Virus record (IMG/VR): IMGVR_UViG_3300027859_000902
Coordinates: 1 to 47,699 of that record
DNA length: 47,699 bases
Reading direction: 5' to 3' (one strand)
Source of the DNA: a virus
This document shows positions 14,565 to 25,100 of the stretch, in pieces (the stretch's first letter is position 1; each line of letters starts with the position of its first letter). Under the pieces are notes generated by a model. The model saw only the letters and a program-made list of their open reading frames with translations, did not search any database and was not told the origin of the DNA. The translations under genes were made by a program, and so were the position numbers.

Positions 14565-16511
14565 TTATGGATACGCTGCTGTTGATACGTGTTCCCAAGT
14601 TCCGGCAACTACTTTAAATTTTATAGTATACCTTGTGACAGTGAATGTTGGTGCAATTGGTACAGGACCTACACTAAAGTCTTGCAACACACTAACGTTT
14701 TGTGTACCGCCGCTGTCAACAGCAGTAAAACTTTTATTTAATTGTGCATTTACATCAGCAGTATCAGTGCCAGTTGGCGCAATTGAACTTCCGTGTATTA
14801 CAGCTTGTGTTCCGCCTGGCAATGTAGAAGGATCAACTAATGATTCTAATACACCTAAAACATCATTGTTTACGCCGGCACCGTTGTTGATAGTGATTGT
14901 CATTCCTGTAACATCAATACCAAAAATTAATGTCTTAGCACCAATCTCAGTATCAACATATTGCTTTGTTGTAACTGCATCATTATCTGATTCTGTAAGT
15001 GCTGGATTTTCTGCAACAGCTCTTGGACTTATTGGTGTTTTTACACCCTGTATTTCAACTGGTGTTCCTACAACTTCAATTGGTCCGTTTGATACTAATT
15101 CAATTCCTGCTGCTGTGTTTGTAATTCTGTTTGCGTCAATACTAATGTTATCAACTGTAATACTTCCTAAACTACCAATGTTAACAAGTCCAGGTGCATC
15201 TGTTACAGTTGCAGCAAGCGAAGTTCTAGTTAACAACGGTGTGCCATCCATCATATAAGCACCATTGATATCTGTAATATTAATATTATCGTCAGTTGTC
15301 CAAGCTAGTGTGCCAATTCTATATGTCCACTTAATACTGCCGCCTGTGGTTTCTATAAGCAAACCAGCATCATCAATAAATTCGCTTGAACTATCTAAAA
15401 GTGTGCTATCCTCTGGTATAGCAAGTTGAATGTTTTTATCTGCTATTCTTAAAGACTTAACATCTTCTGTAACTTGTGTGCCAACACGTAGTTCACCTGC
15501 AACACGCAAATCTCCATTTACTATTAAGTTTTTTTGATCTCCGTTTGTACCAATTACTACACCTTCGTTTATTGGTGACCCTTCGGTCCTTGATATTGTT
15601 GGATCAGGAGAATTATTATAAATTCCTAATCGTTTATTTGCTGTATCATAAAATAGTGCAGAATATGCTCCACCCGAGCCTTTAAGATTTATTTCATAAT
15701 TTTCATTTGTGATATTATTGACAAACTGTATTGTGTTTCCAGTAACTTTCATTTGATGATTTTCGTTTGCACCAAATATCAAACCTGTATTTGTAGCAAC
15801 ACGTAGTCTGCCTGCCATAGTATCACCAGCAGGATCAGTTGCGCTGATAAAATCGTTAATTTTAAACTCTGCGCCAAACTCGTCAGTAATTGCAAGTGCT
15901 TTATCCGCAATGCCACCAAATATAAATGTGCTGAAGTTTCTGTTTATATTCAACCCAAGTTTTAAATCTGTGTATCCAACTAATTCTAAACCAGGTGTAA
16001 AATTTTCTCTTGCTAATACTGCTAAAGGTGTACCAGCTACATAAAAAAGCACAATAACTTTATCTAAGCCAAAAGTGTCTTTTATAGTATCTACTTTTAT
16101 TCCGCTTAGACCTTGTGTTTTTGTATATGACGGTCCTATCAATATCCAGTCAGTACCGTCCCAAAAATAAACTTGGTTATTTGCACTGTTTATCCAAATA
16201 TCGCCTACAACTTTTTCCAACGGCGCAGTGCCGCTTACAACGCTGCTATCCGTGCTTCTAAATGTTGATCCATCATAAACTTTTAATCTGTCAGTAACTG
16301 TATCAAACCAAACTTGTCCTTTGATAGGTTTTGATGGTGCTGATACGTTTGCAAAACTTTCTAATAACTTAATAAAGTTTTCATTTAGTATTTCGCCAAA
16401 GCCTTGATAATTTTTGCCAATAAAAGTTAAGTCAGTAGTAGTATTATCAATCCTACCATCAATCAGTTCGGTTAAAAGTGTACCGTCAGTTTTGTTTAAT
16501 CTATAACTCAT
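14565..16511 (-). CDS. Tail fibre protein, second member of the N-terminal domain family
   Basis: 648 residues. It starts RLNKTDGTLLTELIDGRIDN and continues TDLTFIGKNYQGFGEILNEN, IKGQVWFDTVTDRLKVYDGS, VGDIWINSANNQVYFWDG, the domain shared with 13004-14533 and 16508-18535. After about residue 230 come beta-strand repeats typical of shafts (MAGRLRVATNTGLIFGANEN, LIVNGDLRVAGELRVG, LRIADKNIQLAIPED). DAVTTKQYVDTEI near residue 515 is a motif seen in fibre shafts before the tip. The C-terminal tip (residues about 520-648) has no collar domain, unlike the neighbouring gene. It overlaps that gene by 4 bases. Likely a fibre subunit; receptor unknown. Confidence 0.75.
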   Translation of the reverse strand: MSYRLNKTDGTLLTELIDGRIDNTTTDLTFIGKNYQGFGEILNENFIKLLESFANVSAPSKPIKGQVWFDTVTDRLKVYDGSTFRSTDSSVVSGTAPLEKVVGDIWINSANNQVYFWDGTDWILIGPSYTKTQGLSGIKVDTIKDTFGLDKVIVLFYVAGTPLAVLARENFTPGLELVGYTDLKLGLNINRNFSTFIFGGIADKALAITDEFGAEFKINDFISATDPAGDTMAGRLRVATNTGLIFGANENHQMKVTGNTIQFVNNITNENYEINLKGSGGAYSALFYDTANKRLGIYNNSPDPTISRTEGSPINEGVVIGTNGDQKNLIVNGDLRVAGELRVGTQVTEDVKSLRIADKNIQLAIPEDSTLLDSSSEFIDDAGLLIETTGGSIKWTYRIGTLAWTTDDNINITDINGAYMMDGTPLLTRTSLAATVTDAPGLVNIGSLGSITVDNISIDANRITNTAAGIELVSNGPIEVVGTPVEIQGVKTPISPRAVAENPALTESDNDAVTTKQYVDTEIGAKTLIFGIDVTGMTITINNGAGVNNDVLGVLESLVDPSTLPGGTQAVIHGSSIAPTGTDTADVNAQLNKSFTAVDSGGTQNVSVLQDFSVGPVPIAPTFTVTRYTIKFKVVAGTWEHVSTAAYP

Positions 16512-18535
16512 ATTATCTGCCCTGTGTAAATAATGTAATTCATTGCTACAAATGGATCAGTTGTATCTAAAGGAGTATTAGTTGCACCTGGTATGCTGCC
16601 TGTAACTGATATTTTAGTACCGCTTGCTCCGTCAGCTGCGGCTCCACCTGCACTTGTATTAGAACCTGTTTGTGATGCAATAGTTGTAGTTGCATAAAAT
16701 TGATCGCCTGTATCACTTTCAAGTGAATGAGTGTGATCAGGTAAATTAGATGTAGCAATAGTTGAAGTAGGATTACCGCTTACACCGCCTATTGTACCTG
16801 ACCCTGATAAGATTCTATTGTTATTATTAGATGGAACTCCTAGCAATCCAATAGGATGTCTACCTGCTAAGTCAGGCACTCTAAATGTACCTCCACCTGC
16901 CGAACCATATGTTGTGCCAATTATAGCAAACAATAAATTGTATACAGTATCTTGATAAGCATCGCCATTACAAATTAACCATCCTGCAGGAGCAACACCT
17001 CCAGCATATGCTGTTACTGTACCAATTGGAATTGTTTGAATACTACCAATTATATCACTTTGTGTTGTTTTATATAAGTCACTTCCTCTTGCAACTAAAA
17101 ATTCATCTGTGCCTACTATACTGCTAGGCAATGCACCTTTATTGGTTACAAAAGTTGGATCGATTACACTATTTGCAAGTGTCTTTGTAAGTCCGCCTGT
17201 TTGTCCATCAAATGTAAAACTATCTGCTGAAACTTCGCCTTGAAGTCTAAAAGTTGTTGCACTGTTTAACTTTCCTGCACTTGTTGAAGTACCTGTAAGT
17301 GTACCAGTTATAGCTAAACTGCTTCCAGCTTTTGGTTGAATAGAAGTTGTGTTTATTCTATTTGCATACAAATTATCATAGTATAATGAAGCAGTTCCTA
17401 AGTTATGTGTGTTATCATTTTCAGGTATAATATTTTCTGCTGTAATATTACTTGATACTGTTAACGTACCTCCAATGTGTGCATCTAAAGCAACTCCAAT
17501 ACCCCCAGGTGTTGTAATTGCACCTGTAATACTACTTGTTGAGTTTGTTGTATCAGTTGTTTTTATTGTTCCACTTGCTAATATATTACCTGTGACATCT
17601 AAAGATTCAGTAGGACTTGCATTGTTTATACCAATTTGATTTACAACAGCATCTGACTTTACTCTTATTGCAGGTGTTGATGTAATTGTTGTTCTTAAGT
17701 CTAATGTACCAGTGCCAGAGTGTTCAATAACACTGTCTGAATCTTCTACAAAAACACTTAATGTTTTTGTTTGCCCAAAATCTATCCCTCTGTTATCACT
17801 TATTCTTAATGGTGTGTCAATAGTTTGCTTGCCTGCTTCTGCATCATTTCTTACAAAACTTGTGCCAGGAACTGGTAAGTTATTAATTACCATATTATTT
17901 GCTTTTTCAGCTGTACCATTAAGAACACTTGTTAAAGATCTGTTTAAGTTAATACCAATTTTAATTGGAAAAGTAGATGTATACCCAGCAACATTTGCTT
18001 TAGGAGCAAATTCTTCATCGCTTATAAGTGCAACAATAACATTTTCAGCATATATTGCTGTAAGTTTTTTTGCTGGTTGATCGTCTGCTCTATCAACAAT
18101 AATAGAAATTGCACCAGTGATTTCTGCACTGCTATATGAAGGTCCGACTAATACATATCCACTACCTGTATAAATGTACATTTGACTGTTTTCTGTGTCA
18201 ACCCAAATATCACCCACTGTACTGTTATCAACAGCAGGTTGTACTGCTGACTTTTTAACACCACCAGCTGATACCCACTGTGTTCCATCATAAATTTTTA
18301 ATTGATCTATGCCAGCAGTTGTATCATACCAAAGTTGTCCTTCTACAGGATTACCTGGAGGATTTGCATTAGCAAAGTTTTCTAGCATTTGCAAAAAGTT
18401 TGTATTTACACTACTACCGTAATCTGTTAGGTTTCTACCTATTAGGCCTAAACTTGTATCAGTATTAATACTGCTGTCTTCAACAGTAATCGTACCTTTG
18501 TTTGCCTCGTCTGTAAAAGGAATTTCATATGCCAT
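16508..18535 (-). CDS. Tail fibre with gp12-like phage collar domain
   Basis: 675 residues. N-terminal domain shared with the two fibres downstream (TSLGLIGRNLTDYGSSVNTN, VEGQLWYDTTAG, VGDIWVDTENSQMYIYTG). The shaft is beta-rich with HNLGTASLYYDNLYA and similar strands. From about residue 500, IPIGTVTAYAGGVAPAGWLI, then CNGDAY, TFRVPDLAGRHPIG and a Gly/Ser-rich tip ending DPFVAMNYIIYTG, match the phage tail collar domain found in T4 short tail fibre gp12 and related proteins. That domain sits at the receptor-binding end in T4. The start shares one base with the stop of the 201-residue gene upstream (TAATG). Probably the irreversible-adsorption fibre or its functional equivalent; orthology with gp12 is not proven. 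Confidence 0.82.
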   Translation of the reverse strand: MAYEIPFTDEANKGTITVEDSSINTDTSLGLIGRNLTDYGSSVNTNFLQMLENFANANPPGNPVEGQLWYDTTAGIDQLKIYDGTQWVSAGGVKKSAVQPAVDNSTVGDIWVDTENSQMYIYTGSGYVLVGPSYSSAEITGAISIIVDRADDQPAKKLTAIYAENVIVALISDEEFAPKANVAGYTSTFPIKIGINLNRSLTSVLNGTAEKANNMVINNLPVPGTSFVRNDAEAGKQTIDTPLRISDNRGIDFGQTKTLSVFVEDSDSVIEHSGTGTLDLRTTITSTPAIRVKSDAVVNQIGINNASPTESLDVTGNILASGTIKTTDTTNSTSSITGAITTPGGIGVALDAHIGGTLTVSSNITAENIIPENDNTHNLGTASLYYDNLYANRINTTSIQPKAGSSLAITGTLTGTSTSAGKLNSATTFRLQGEVSADSFTFDGQTGGLTKTLANSVIDPTFVTNKGALPSSIVGTDEFLVARGSDLYKTTQSDIIGSIQTIPIGTVTAYAGGVAPAGWLICNGDAYQDTVYNLLFAIIGTTYGSAGGGTFRVPDLAGRHPIGLLGVPSNNNNRILSGSGTIGGVSGNPTSTIATSNLPDHTHSLESDTGDQFYATTTIASQTGSNTSAGGAAADGASGTKISVTGSIPGATNTPLDTTDPFVAMNYIIYTGQII

Positions 18536-19140
18536 TAGCTGTTACCTCCGCTAAGGCTTTGTACTCTTACAGTGTAGTCAATTTGAATTAGTCTGTTAAG
18601 TGATTTTTGTACTGGGTGGAAAATTACGTGTGTAATTAATCTTCCTGTACCGCTTGCACTGTAACCTCTTAATCCTAGCTCGTCAAATACAAATTGTTGT
18701 TCTGTATCTGCTGCTGTATCAAATGCATCTTGCCCGTCTGGTTCACCGTAATCAAGTAAAGCACTTACAACAACGTCAGTGTAGTTTGTTCCACTTACGT
18801 GTCTAGTTTCAATTTTATTTCTAGAAGGATCAGTATTATTAACATTGTTAGCATCTACAACCTTGGTGTACGTTTGGTTGTATAAACTTGCATTTGTTCC
18901 TGTTGAATTTGGAGTAAGATATGTAATAATGCCTGTTGGATCAACTATAGTTCCGCCATTACCAAAACTCATTTCACTAATAAAACCTTGTCCAATATTG
19001 CCTAAACTTTCAGCAAGACTGATACTCATATTTTCATAATGAATTGCATTGCGTTTATCTACAAACACAAAACCTGATTCAGGGTTATATATTTTTATAT
19101 GTCCCTCTATGTGTACACCGTTATGTTCTTTTTCTATCAT
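18535..19140 (-). CDS. Baseplate-associated virion protein
   Basis: 201 residues. Segments HIKIYNPESGFVFVDKRNAI, SFGNGGTIVDPTGIITYLTP and LITHVIFHPVQKSLNRLIQI are recognisable from a structural family that I recall from marine T4-like phages, where it lies between baseplate and fibre genes. No catalytic motif. It may take the place of a small wedge or fibre-attachment protein (T4 gp8 or gp9 position), but the similarity to those cannot be shown by eye. It starts a late operon with a late-type element at 19157-19164 and AAGGAT as ribosome binding site. Confidence 0.65.
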   Translation of the reverse strand: MIEKEHNGVHIEGHIKIYNPESGFVFVDKRNAIHYENMSISLAESLGNIGQGFISEMSFGNGGTIVDPTGIITYLTPNSTGTNASLYNQTYTKVVDANNVNNTDPSRNKIETRHVSGTNYTDVVVSALLDYGEPDGQDAFDTAADTEQQFVFDELGLRGYSASGTGRLITHVIFHPVQKSLNRLIQIDYTVRVQSLSGGNS

Positions 19141-19156
19141 AATACTATCCTTATTG

Positions 19157-19164
19157 TATTTATC
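19157..19164 (-). promoter_or_regulatory. Late-type promoter element
   Basis: GATAAATA on the minus strand, 16 bases before the ATG at 19140. It overlaps the last codons of the giant baseplate gene. AAGGAT (19147-19152) is the ribosome binding site. Confidence 0.65.
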
Positions 19165-22100
19165 GGGCGAGCTTATATGTGCTATCTGTTAGGAATCTGC
19201 TTACAGTATTTTTACTATTTGCAAGACTTACTCCGTCATCATTCCAAATTTTACCAGTTTTTCTAATTATTCTTACTTCTGTATCAGCAAGAGGCGCAGT
19301 AACCAATGTTAAAATATTGTTTTCAACAGTAAATTCTGCTGGAACTGCTACATCTCCTCCTGGACTATCTTGATCTAATGTGCTATCGTACTCATAATAA
19401 TTATAGTCGATTCCGTCATTTGCGTTTGCAATTGGCGTAGCTTTTCTCAATCTAGTACCAGCAACAAACACATCAAACTCATTTATACTTGCTGGTGTCC
19501 AGTTTAGATTAAATGTTGTTGCTGTACCGTCACCTGTAAATGTTTGTGTTAGTGTTGTATCTTGATATGGTATAGTTTCACTTACACCTTGATGAAATAC
19601 TCTGCTGTTTCTAGAATGCACATCTTTAATACCAGTACCTAGCGTTCCTCTTCTTAATTGTCTTAAGATATTTCCTTGCTTGACAAAATATTCTATTCTT
19701 TCGCCATTAACAAAAATAATTCCTGGTATTGCAAGTTCTCTATTTGGCTCATCTAAACCATCTGAACTTTTTAGGTTAATAGATAAATCATACCAATTCA
19801 AATCAGTTGCAAGTTCATACTCCATTGCACTGTTAATACGTTTGTAATGATATCTGTTTAACACATCTTTGAATATTCTATAGGCAAATTTTTTCTTACT
19901 TACTTCTGCTGTAAAATAAAGTATTTCAATCCTATCATCTTTGATTGGTTGTTCTGCTAAAACAATATATTCTCTATTATCAGAAAGTGTATAATCTGCT
20001 TGCGAAGTTAAAAATTTTCCATTTAGAAATACCCAAGCATATTCTGGTCCTGGTATTTTCTTATCTAGTTTTATTTCACCTTTGCTTAATAAGTTTCTTT
20101 GTAGATAATTATCTGAACCTGCTGGAGCATTTTCATCTTCATATGCAACACGTAAACTTAATCTTTCAAATTCATTTGTGTCGTGGTTAGAAAATACATA
20201 GATTTTTACATCGTCATTTGGAATATCTTTAAGACTCAGTCTATCACTTTCAACAACACTAATACTATCAACTTTGAATTGTGTGCTATCATCTGACCAC
20301 AAACTAGGTGTGTCATCTCTACCTGCAAGTAAAACTAGATCTCTTACATATCCTTGTAATTTAATAGTAACTTCCTGTCCAGACTTTGTGTATTCTTGTA
20401 CAGTTGCAATTACACTCAAACTATCATCTAGCTCAAAGTTAATTTTATCTAATGGATTGTATTCGTAAAGAGTTCCTGCGTTTGTTAATTTAACTACTGT
20501 GTCAACAAAGAAGTATTCGCTATTGTTTAACAAGTACACACGCATTATATCTCCGCTTTTACCTATTTCTCTAGTTGTTAATTCAATTCTTCCATCTATA
20601 GTGCTGAACACATAATTTACTGGATCAACTATTTGATCGTTAATATAAATTAACACATCGTTTTGTTTTATTAATGTTTGATCTATAAACTGCCAATTGT
20701 CTATTTCATATGTTCTTGCAGTTGTTAATGTATGTTTTTTGACGTAACCTGCATCTAAGAATTTATCGCCAACCTTAACTAGAATATTATGACTAAACGG
20801 CTTTTTGTTAAATGGTAACGGTACAGCACCATTTACACCAAATGTATGAGACCTATTAGTTGTAATATTTCTGTTGAATGTATCATCAATTGCAAGTTGA
20901 CTATATTGTTTGCCTGTTCCTTTGTATAACGTGTATGTAATAATACTATTAAGCGGAGGAGTTTCGCCAAACACAATCATAATTTTGTTTGAATTATCGC
21001 CGTACTCAGGTCCTGAAGCATCTAAAGTAAATGATGTTGATACAACACCATTTACACTTACTACTGCTGTTATGTTTTGCTCAAACTTGTAGTAAGTAAC
21101 AAAATTGTTAGTTCTACCATCGCCAGTAAAAGTATCGCTTTCTATAATATTAGACCCATTTGTTCCAATTGTCAATAGTGAAAGATGCTTACCTACTGGT
21201 AACAAACTACTATCACTAATTCTTAATACTTTTTCTGCGTAATCTATTTCATATTGTGAAGTTTCTAAAACAACATTATCTAATTTGACAATAACACTAT
21301 CTTCATTTGAAGGTAAACTTTCAATGTAGTATTCTGCACTTACACCATCTGTTTGGAAATTTTGCACAGTAATTGCACCTTGTCCGTCATTTACACGTTC
21401 ATAAACTTGTAAGTCAAGTGTATCTAAAATTTGTCCTGGTACATTTTCTTCAGGCCCTTTGCTTGTAGTTGGTGAAACAAAATCATCACCGTCAATTACA
21501 ATATTGGCTGCATCAATTCCTGTTGCTGTATTAAACTGTCCAGCAATATTAGTTAAATCGCCACCGTTGATTTGTGTATCAAATATAACACCACTTGGTG
21601 TCACTGCACCATCGCTTGTTTCTTTTCTTACAATAATAGTATCACCATCTCTAGTAACAAGTAAATCTTCATCTATTAAAAATGTGCTTGTGATACCGTC
21701 TCCTACTATGGTCAACATTGTAGCAGTGTCTGGTGCTTCTGCTGTACCAAAAACTTCACTATCAATTCTAGTTGGATCTACATCAACTCCTGCTGTGCTT
21801 GCTTTAAAATATACATTATATTTTATTCCAGCTTCAAAAGGTTTGCTTACAGTAATAGATTGTGTACTGCCGTCTAATATAAAAACTTCATCTTCGTTAT
21901 TTGTACTAAATCTATCAAATGGTGTTGAACCAAAAAAGTCCCCGTTGTTAAATCCTTGCGAGGCTCCAAAACTAGCAGTGTCTATTTGTACACCACCATA
22001 ATCTACACCGTCCATTAATTGTCCAAGATCTTTACCAAACTGACCTGATGTTGGTTTGTAGAAAAAGTTTATTCTATCTGATGCTGTCAAATAGTTAATA

Positions 22101-25100
22101 TCTTTATCATACTCAATAACAATAGCATCACTTGTTGCTGGTGCAGTTGTAAAAGTAACTTTACCATAAAATCTAGGATAACTTGCAGTTGTGTCTTTTA
22201 CATTTTCTACTGTATAATCATTTGATAATTGTTCAACTCCGTTTACAGTAATCTTTGTATTTGCAGGTCTTACATCCATCGGCCATTTTAAAATAAAATC
22301 AATTTGTGAACCTGTACCTGTAAAGTTTTGTGTTACATTCAAATCAGTAACAACATATGCACCTGCTACTCGATCAAACTTTATCAACATATGTGTTGAT
22401 CTTACTGGCCCGTTGCCAATACAGGCAGTTGCTCTAGCTGGTTTGTTTGTGCTATACTCACCTTGGTCGCCTTCGAATGTCAGAGTAGGCGCTGTAATAT
22501 ATCTTAGATTTGCAAAGTCAATTACAATACCAGTGACTTTGCCTTCATTGATTGTTGTAGAACCAATAACTGTTGGTCCACCGCCGCCACTCATAACTAC
22601 TCTTGGTGCATTTGTCCAACCACTTCCGCCATCTGTCAACACAATTTCTTTAACTTCAAAGCCGACATTATCAAACCAATTACGTTGTGGATATGTTGTA
22701 ACAAATTCACTGTAATTTCTAATTTTACTATCAACTACATTTGCAGTTTCTGAAACAATTTTTTGTGCATTTAAATCATAACGTGGTGGCAAGTCAAAGT
22801 CTGTAACGTTTGTTGCTGTTGGATCTACACTTTCATATGCACTTAAAAATTCTCTAATCTTTGTGCTGTAAGGCTTGACTTCAGCAACATATTGATTATA
22901 ACTTTCTAAGCTATCGCTCTTATATGTTGTTTTTTGTTCTAATGAACCAACATTGTGTTTTGCTTTTACAAATGCTGTTTTAAATATCCAATCTATATTT
23001 GGTTGTTCTGCTAGTGCATATCTTACACTGCTAAAGAATAATTTATTCCATTCTACTTTTAGTTCATCAACAAATATTGATTTGTTAATTGTTTCTAAAA
23101 TTATTCTAACTTCTTCGCCTGCATCTCTGTCATACAATGCACTATCGTAAACTGCTTTGTCAAAACCAAATCTATCGTTGTTGTACAATAAACTACTGAA
23201 CTCAATTGTTCCGTTTTCTCTACCAACTGTTTCATAGTTTACTGTATAATCTACTTCAAGTTGATTATCTATTTTTCTTAACAGCAACCAACCACCTGAG
23301 CCAATACTTTCTATTTTAATAATATCTCCGAGGTTGTCTTCTAATCCACCTAGTGCATAACTACCAGGCACCAAATAATCAATGCTTGTTTCTTTACTAT
23401 AACCTTGTCCATACCAATCTTTGTATGACCAATACAAACTTGCATCATAACTTTGATTATTAGTTCGCACCCATTCTTTTTCAGTAGCGTTCCAAATATA
23501 TGTTGCCCAGAAACCTAACAATGTTGTATCAGTTTTAATCAAAGCAGTAAAAGGTCTTACTGTAATAGTTGTTGTTGCTGGGTTATAATTTTTACCTTCA
23601 TTGACAATATTTGCTTCAATAACTTGTCCAAGGTTATTAATAAATGTTTCAATTTCTGCGCCTATACCTGAACCAGTAATCGTAACTTTTGGCCCTCTAC
23701 GTTTTGTATCAGTTGCACTATCAAATGCCGGATCTATATATCCTCTACCTGGATTGGTAATTGTAATATTTGTTAGTCTACCATCAACAATATCTACATC
23801 TAATGTTGCTTGCAGTATTTTACTTGTACCAATAAATCTAAGAAGTGTTTGATCGTCTACAATTGTATCAAATTCTCTTGAAACATTAGTAGGCTCTGGA
23901 TCTTTTGCAGACAATCTACTTATATCAAATTCGTCTACAATAAGTTTACTACGTAATACAAGATTTATTCTTTCGATAACTTGTTTTAGTGCTTCTGTTT
24001 TGTTTACAAACATAGTTTGTAAAGGATCATCTAAGATACCATAACGTCTTGCTACACTTAATGTAGTTACAGGCAACAATGTTCTTTGTTCATCGTAACC
24101 AACTAAACTATCAATCCACTTGCTTACCAATCTATCACTTGGCTGACTTGTGCCTAACCCTTCAGTAAGCAAATTATATTCTCTATGCAAGTTATTAATT
24201 TTTACTTCTTCAGTGTTATAGTATTCAAAATGCAATACTGTATCAGTATCTTTTATTAAATTTGTACAGTTATAAATTGCAAAATTATCAGCACCAAACA
24301 TTGCTAAGAATCTATAACCGTTGCCTGCTGGATCTTCAATTAACGATGCTACAGCAGCGGCAGTAATATTTCTGTTTTCTACAGCAGGTAAAACTTTTGT
24401 ATTTTTTACCCAGTAGTAATACTTTGCAGAAAATAATCCAGTAACAGGATCATAAACATTTTTTCTTACATAGCGTGTGTTGCCGTATCTTGAGGTACCA
24501 CTAATACCATCTGCTAAACCTTCAGTTGTGTCTGCTACGGCGTCCCATTCATCTGGTAGTAATGTGCTTGATACCCATTCGTAAATACAAATACTATATC
24601 CAGGTATAATTTTATTCCACGTAGTACTACTATAGTCACTGTTCTTTTGATAAGGATTGTACCATTTAACTTCACTAAGATCCCATAGTAGCTCGCCTAC
24701 ACGTTCTTGTCCCCAAGGATTTACAATTCCAGTTTCTGTATCACCAATGTTGTAAACTGCTGGATCATAATATAATTTATAGTTTATTTCTCTTTCAGCA
24801 GCATTTGCAATTTTTCCTTGAATTGGATCGATTAAATCAACATATGTAATTAAATCACTTGTTACACTATCATATAAAAATGCGCCTCGCATTTTTTTGT
24901 AATCAATAAAATCTGTTGCTGCGCCAAGTGTATTCCAGTTTGTTACATCTCTATCGTGACGTAAATCAAAGATTAAACCAAACTTGCTGTCGCCAGTATC
25001 TATACCATCAAAACCTAAATACAAATGATTGTTTTGATAAACTACTTCAACATCATTTGCAGATGCTAAATCTCTTTGTAATGTTAAACCGTTGTCTACA

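Noticed and set aside
14560-15258. Plus-strand frame of 232 codons antisense to a fibre gene
   Set aside because: It lies entirely antisense to a well-supported fibre gene, has a composition of mirror-image type (many Pro, Val, Thr, Ser) and no ribosome site or promoter.
21459-22001. Plus-strand frame of 180 codons inside the giant gene
   Set aside because: Antisense shadow of the giant coding region, Ser/Val/Pro-rich, no ribosome binding site.
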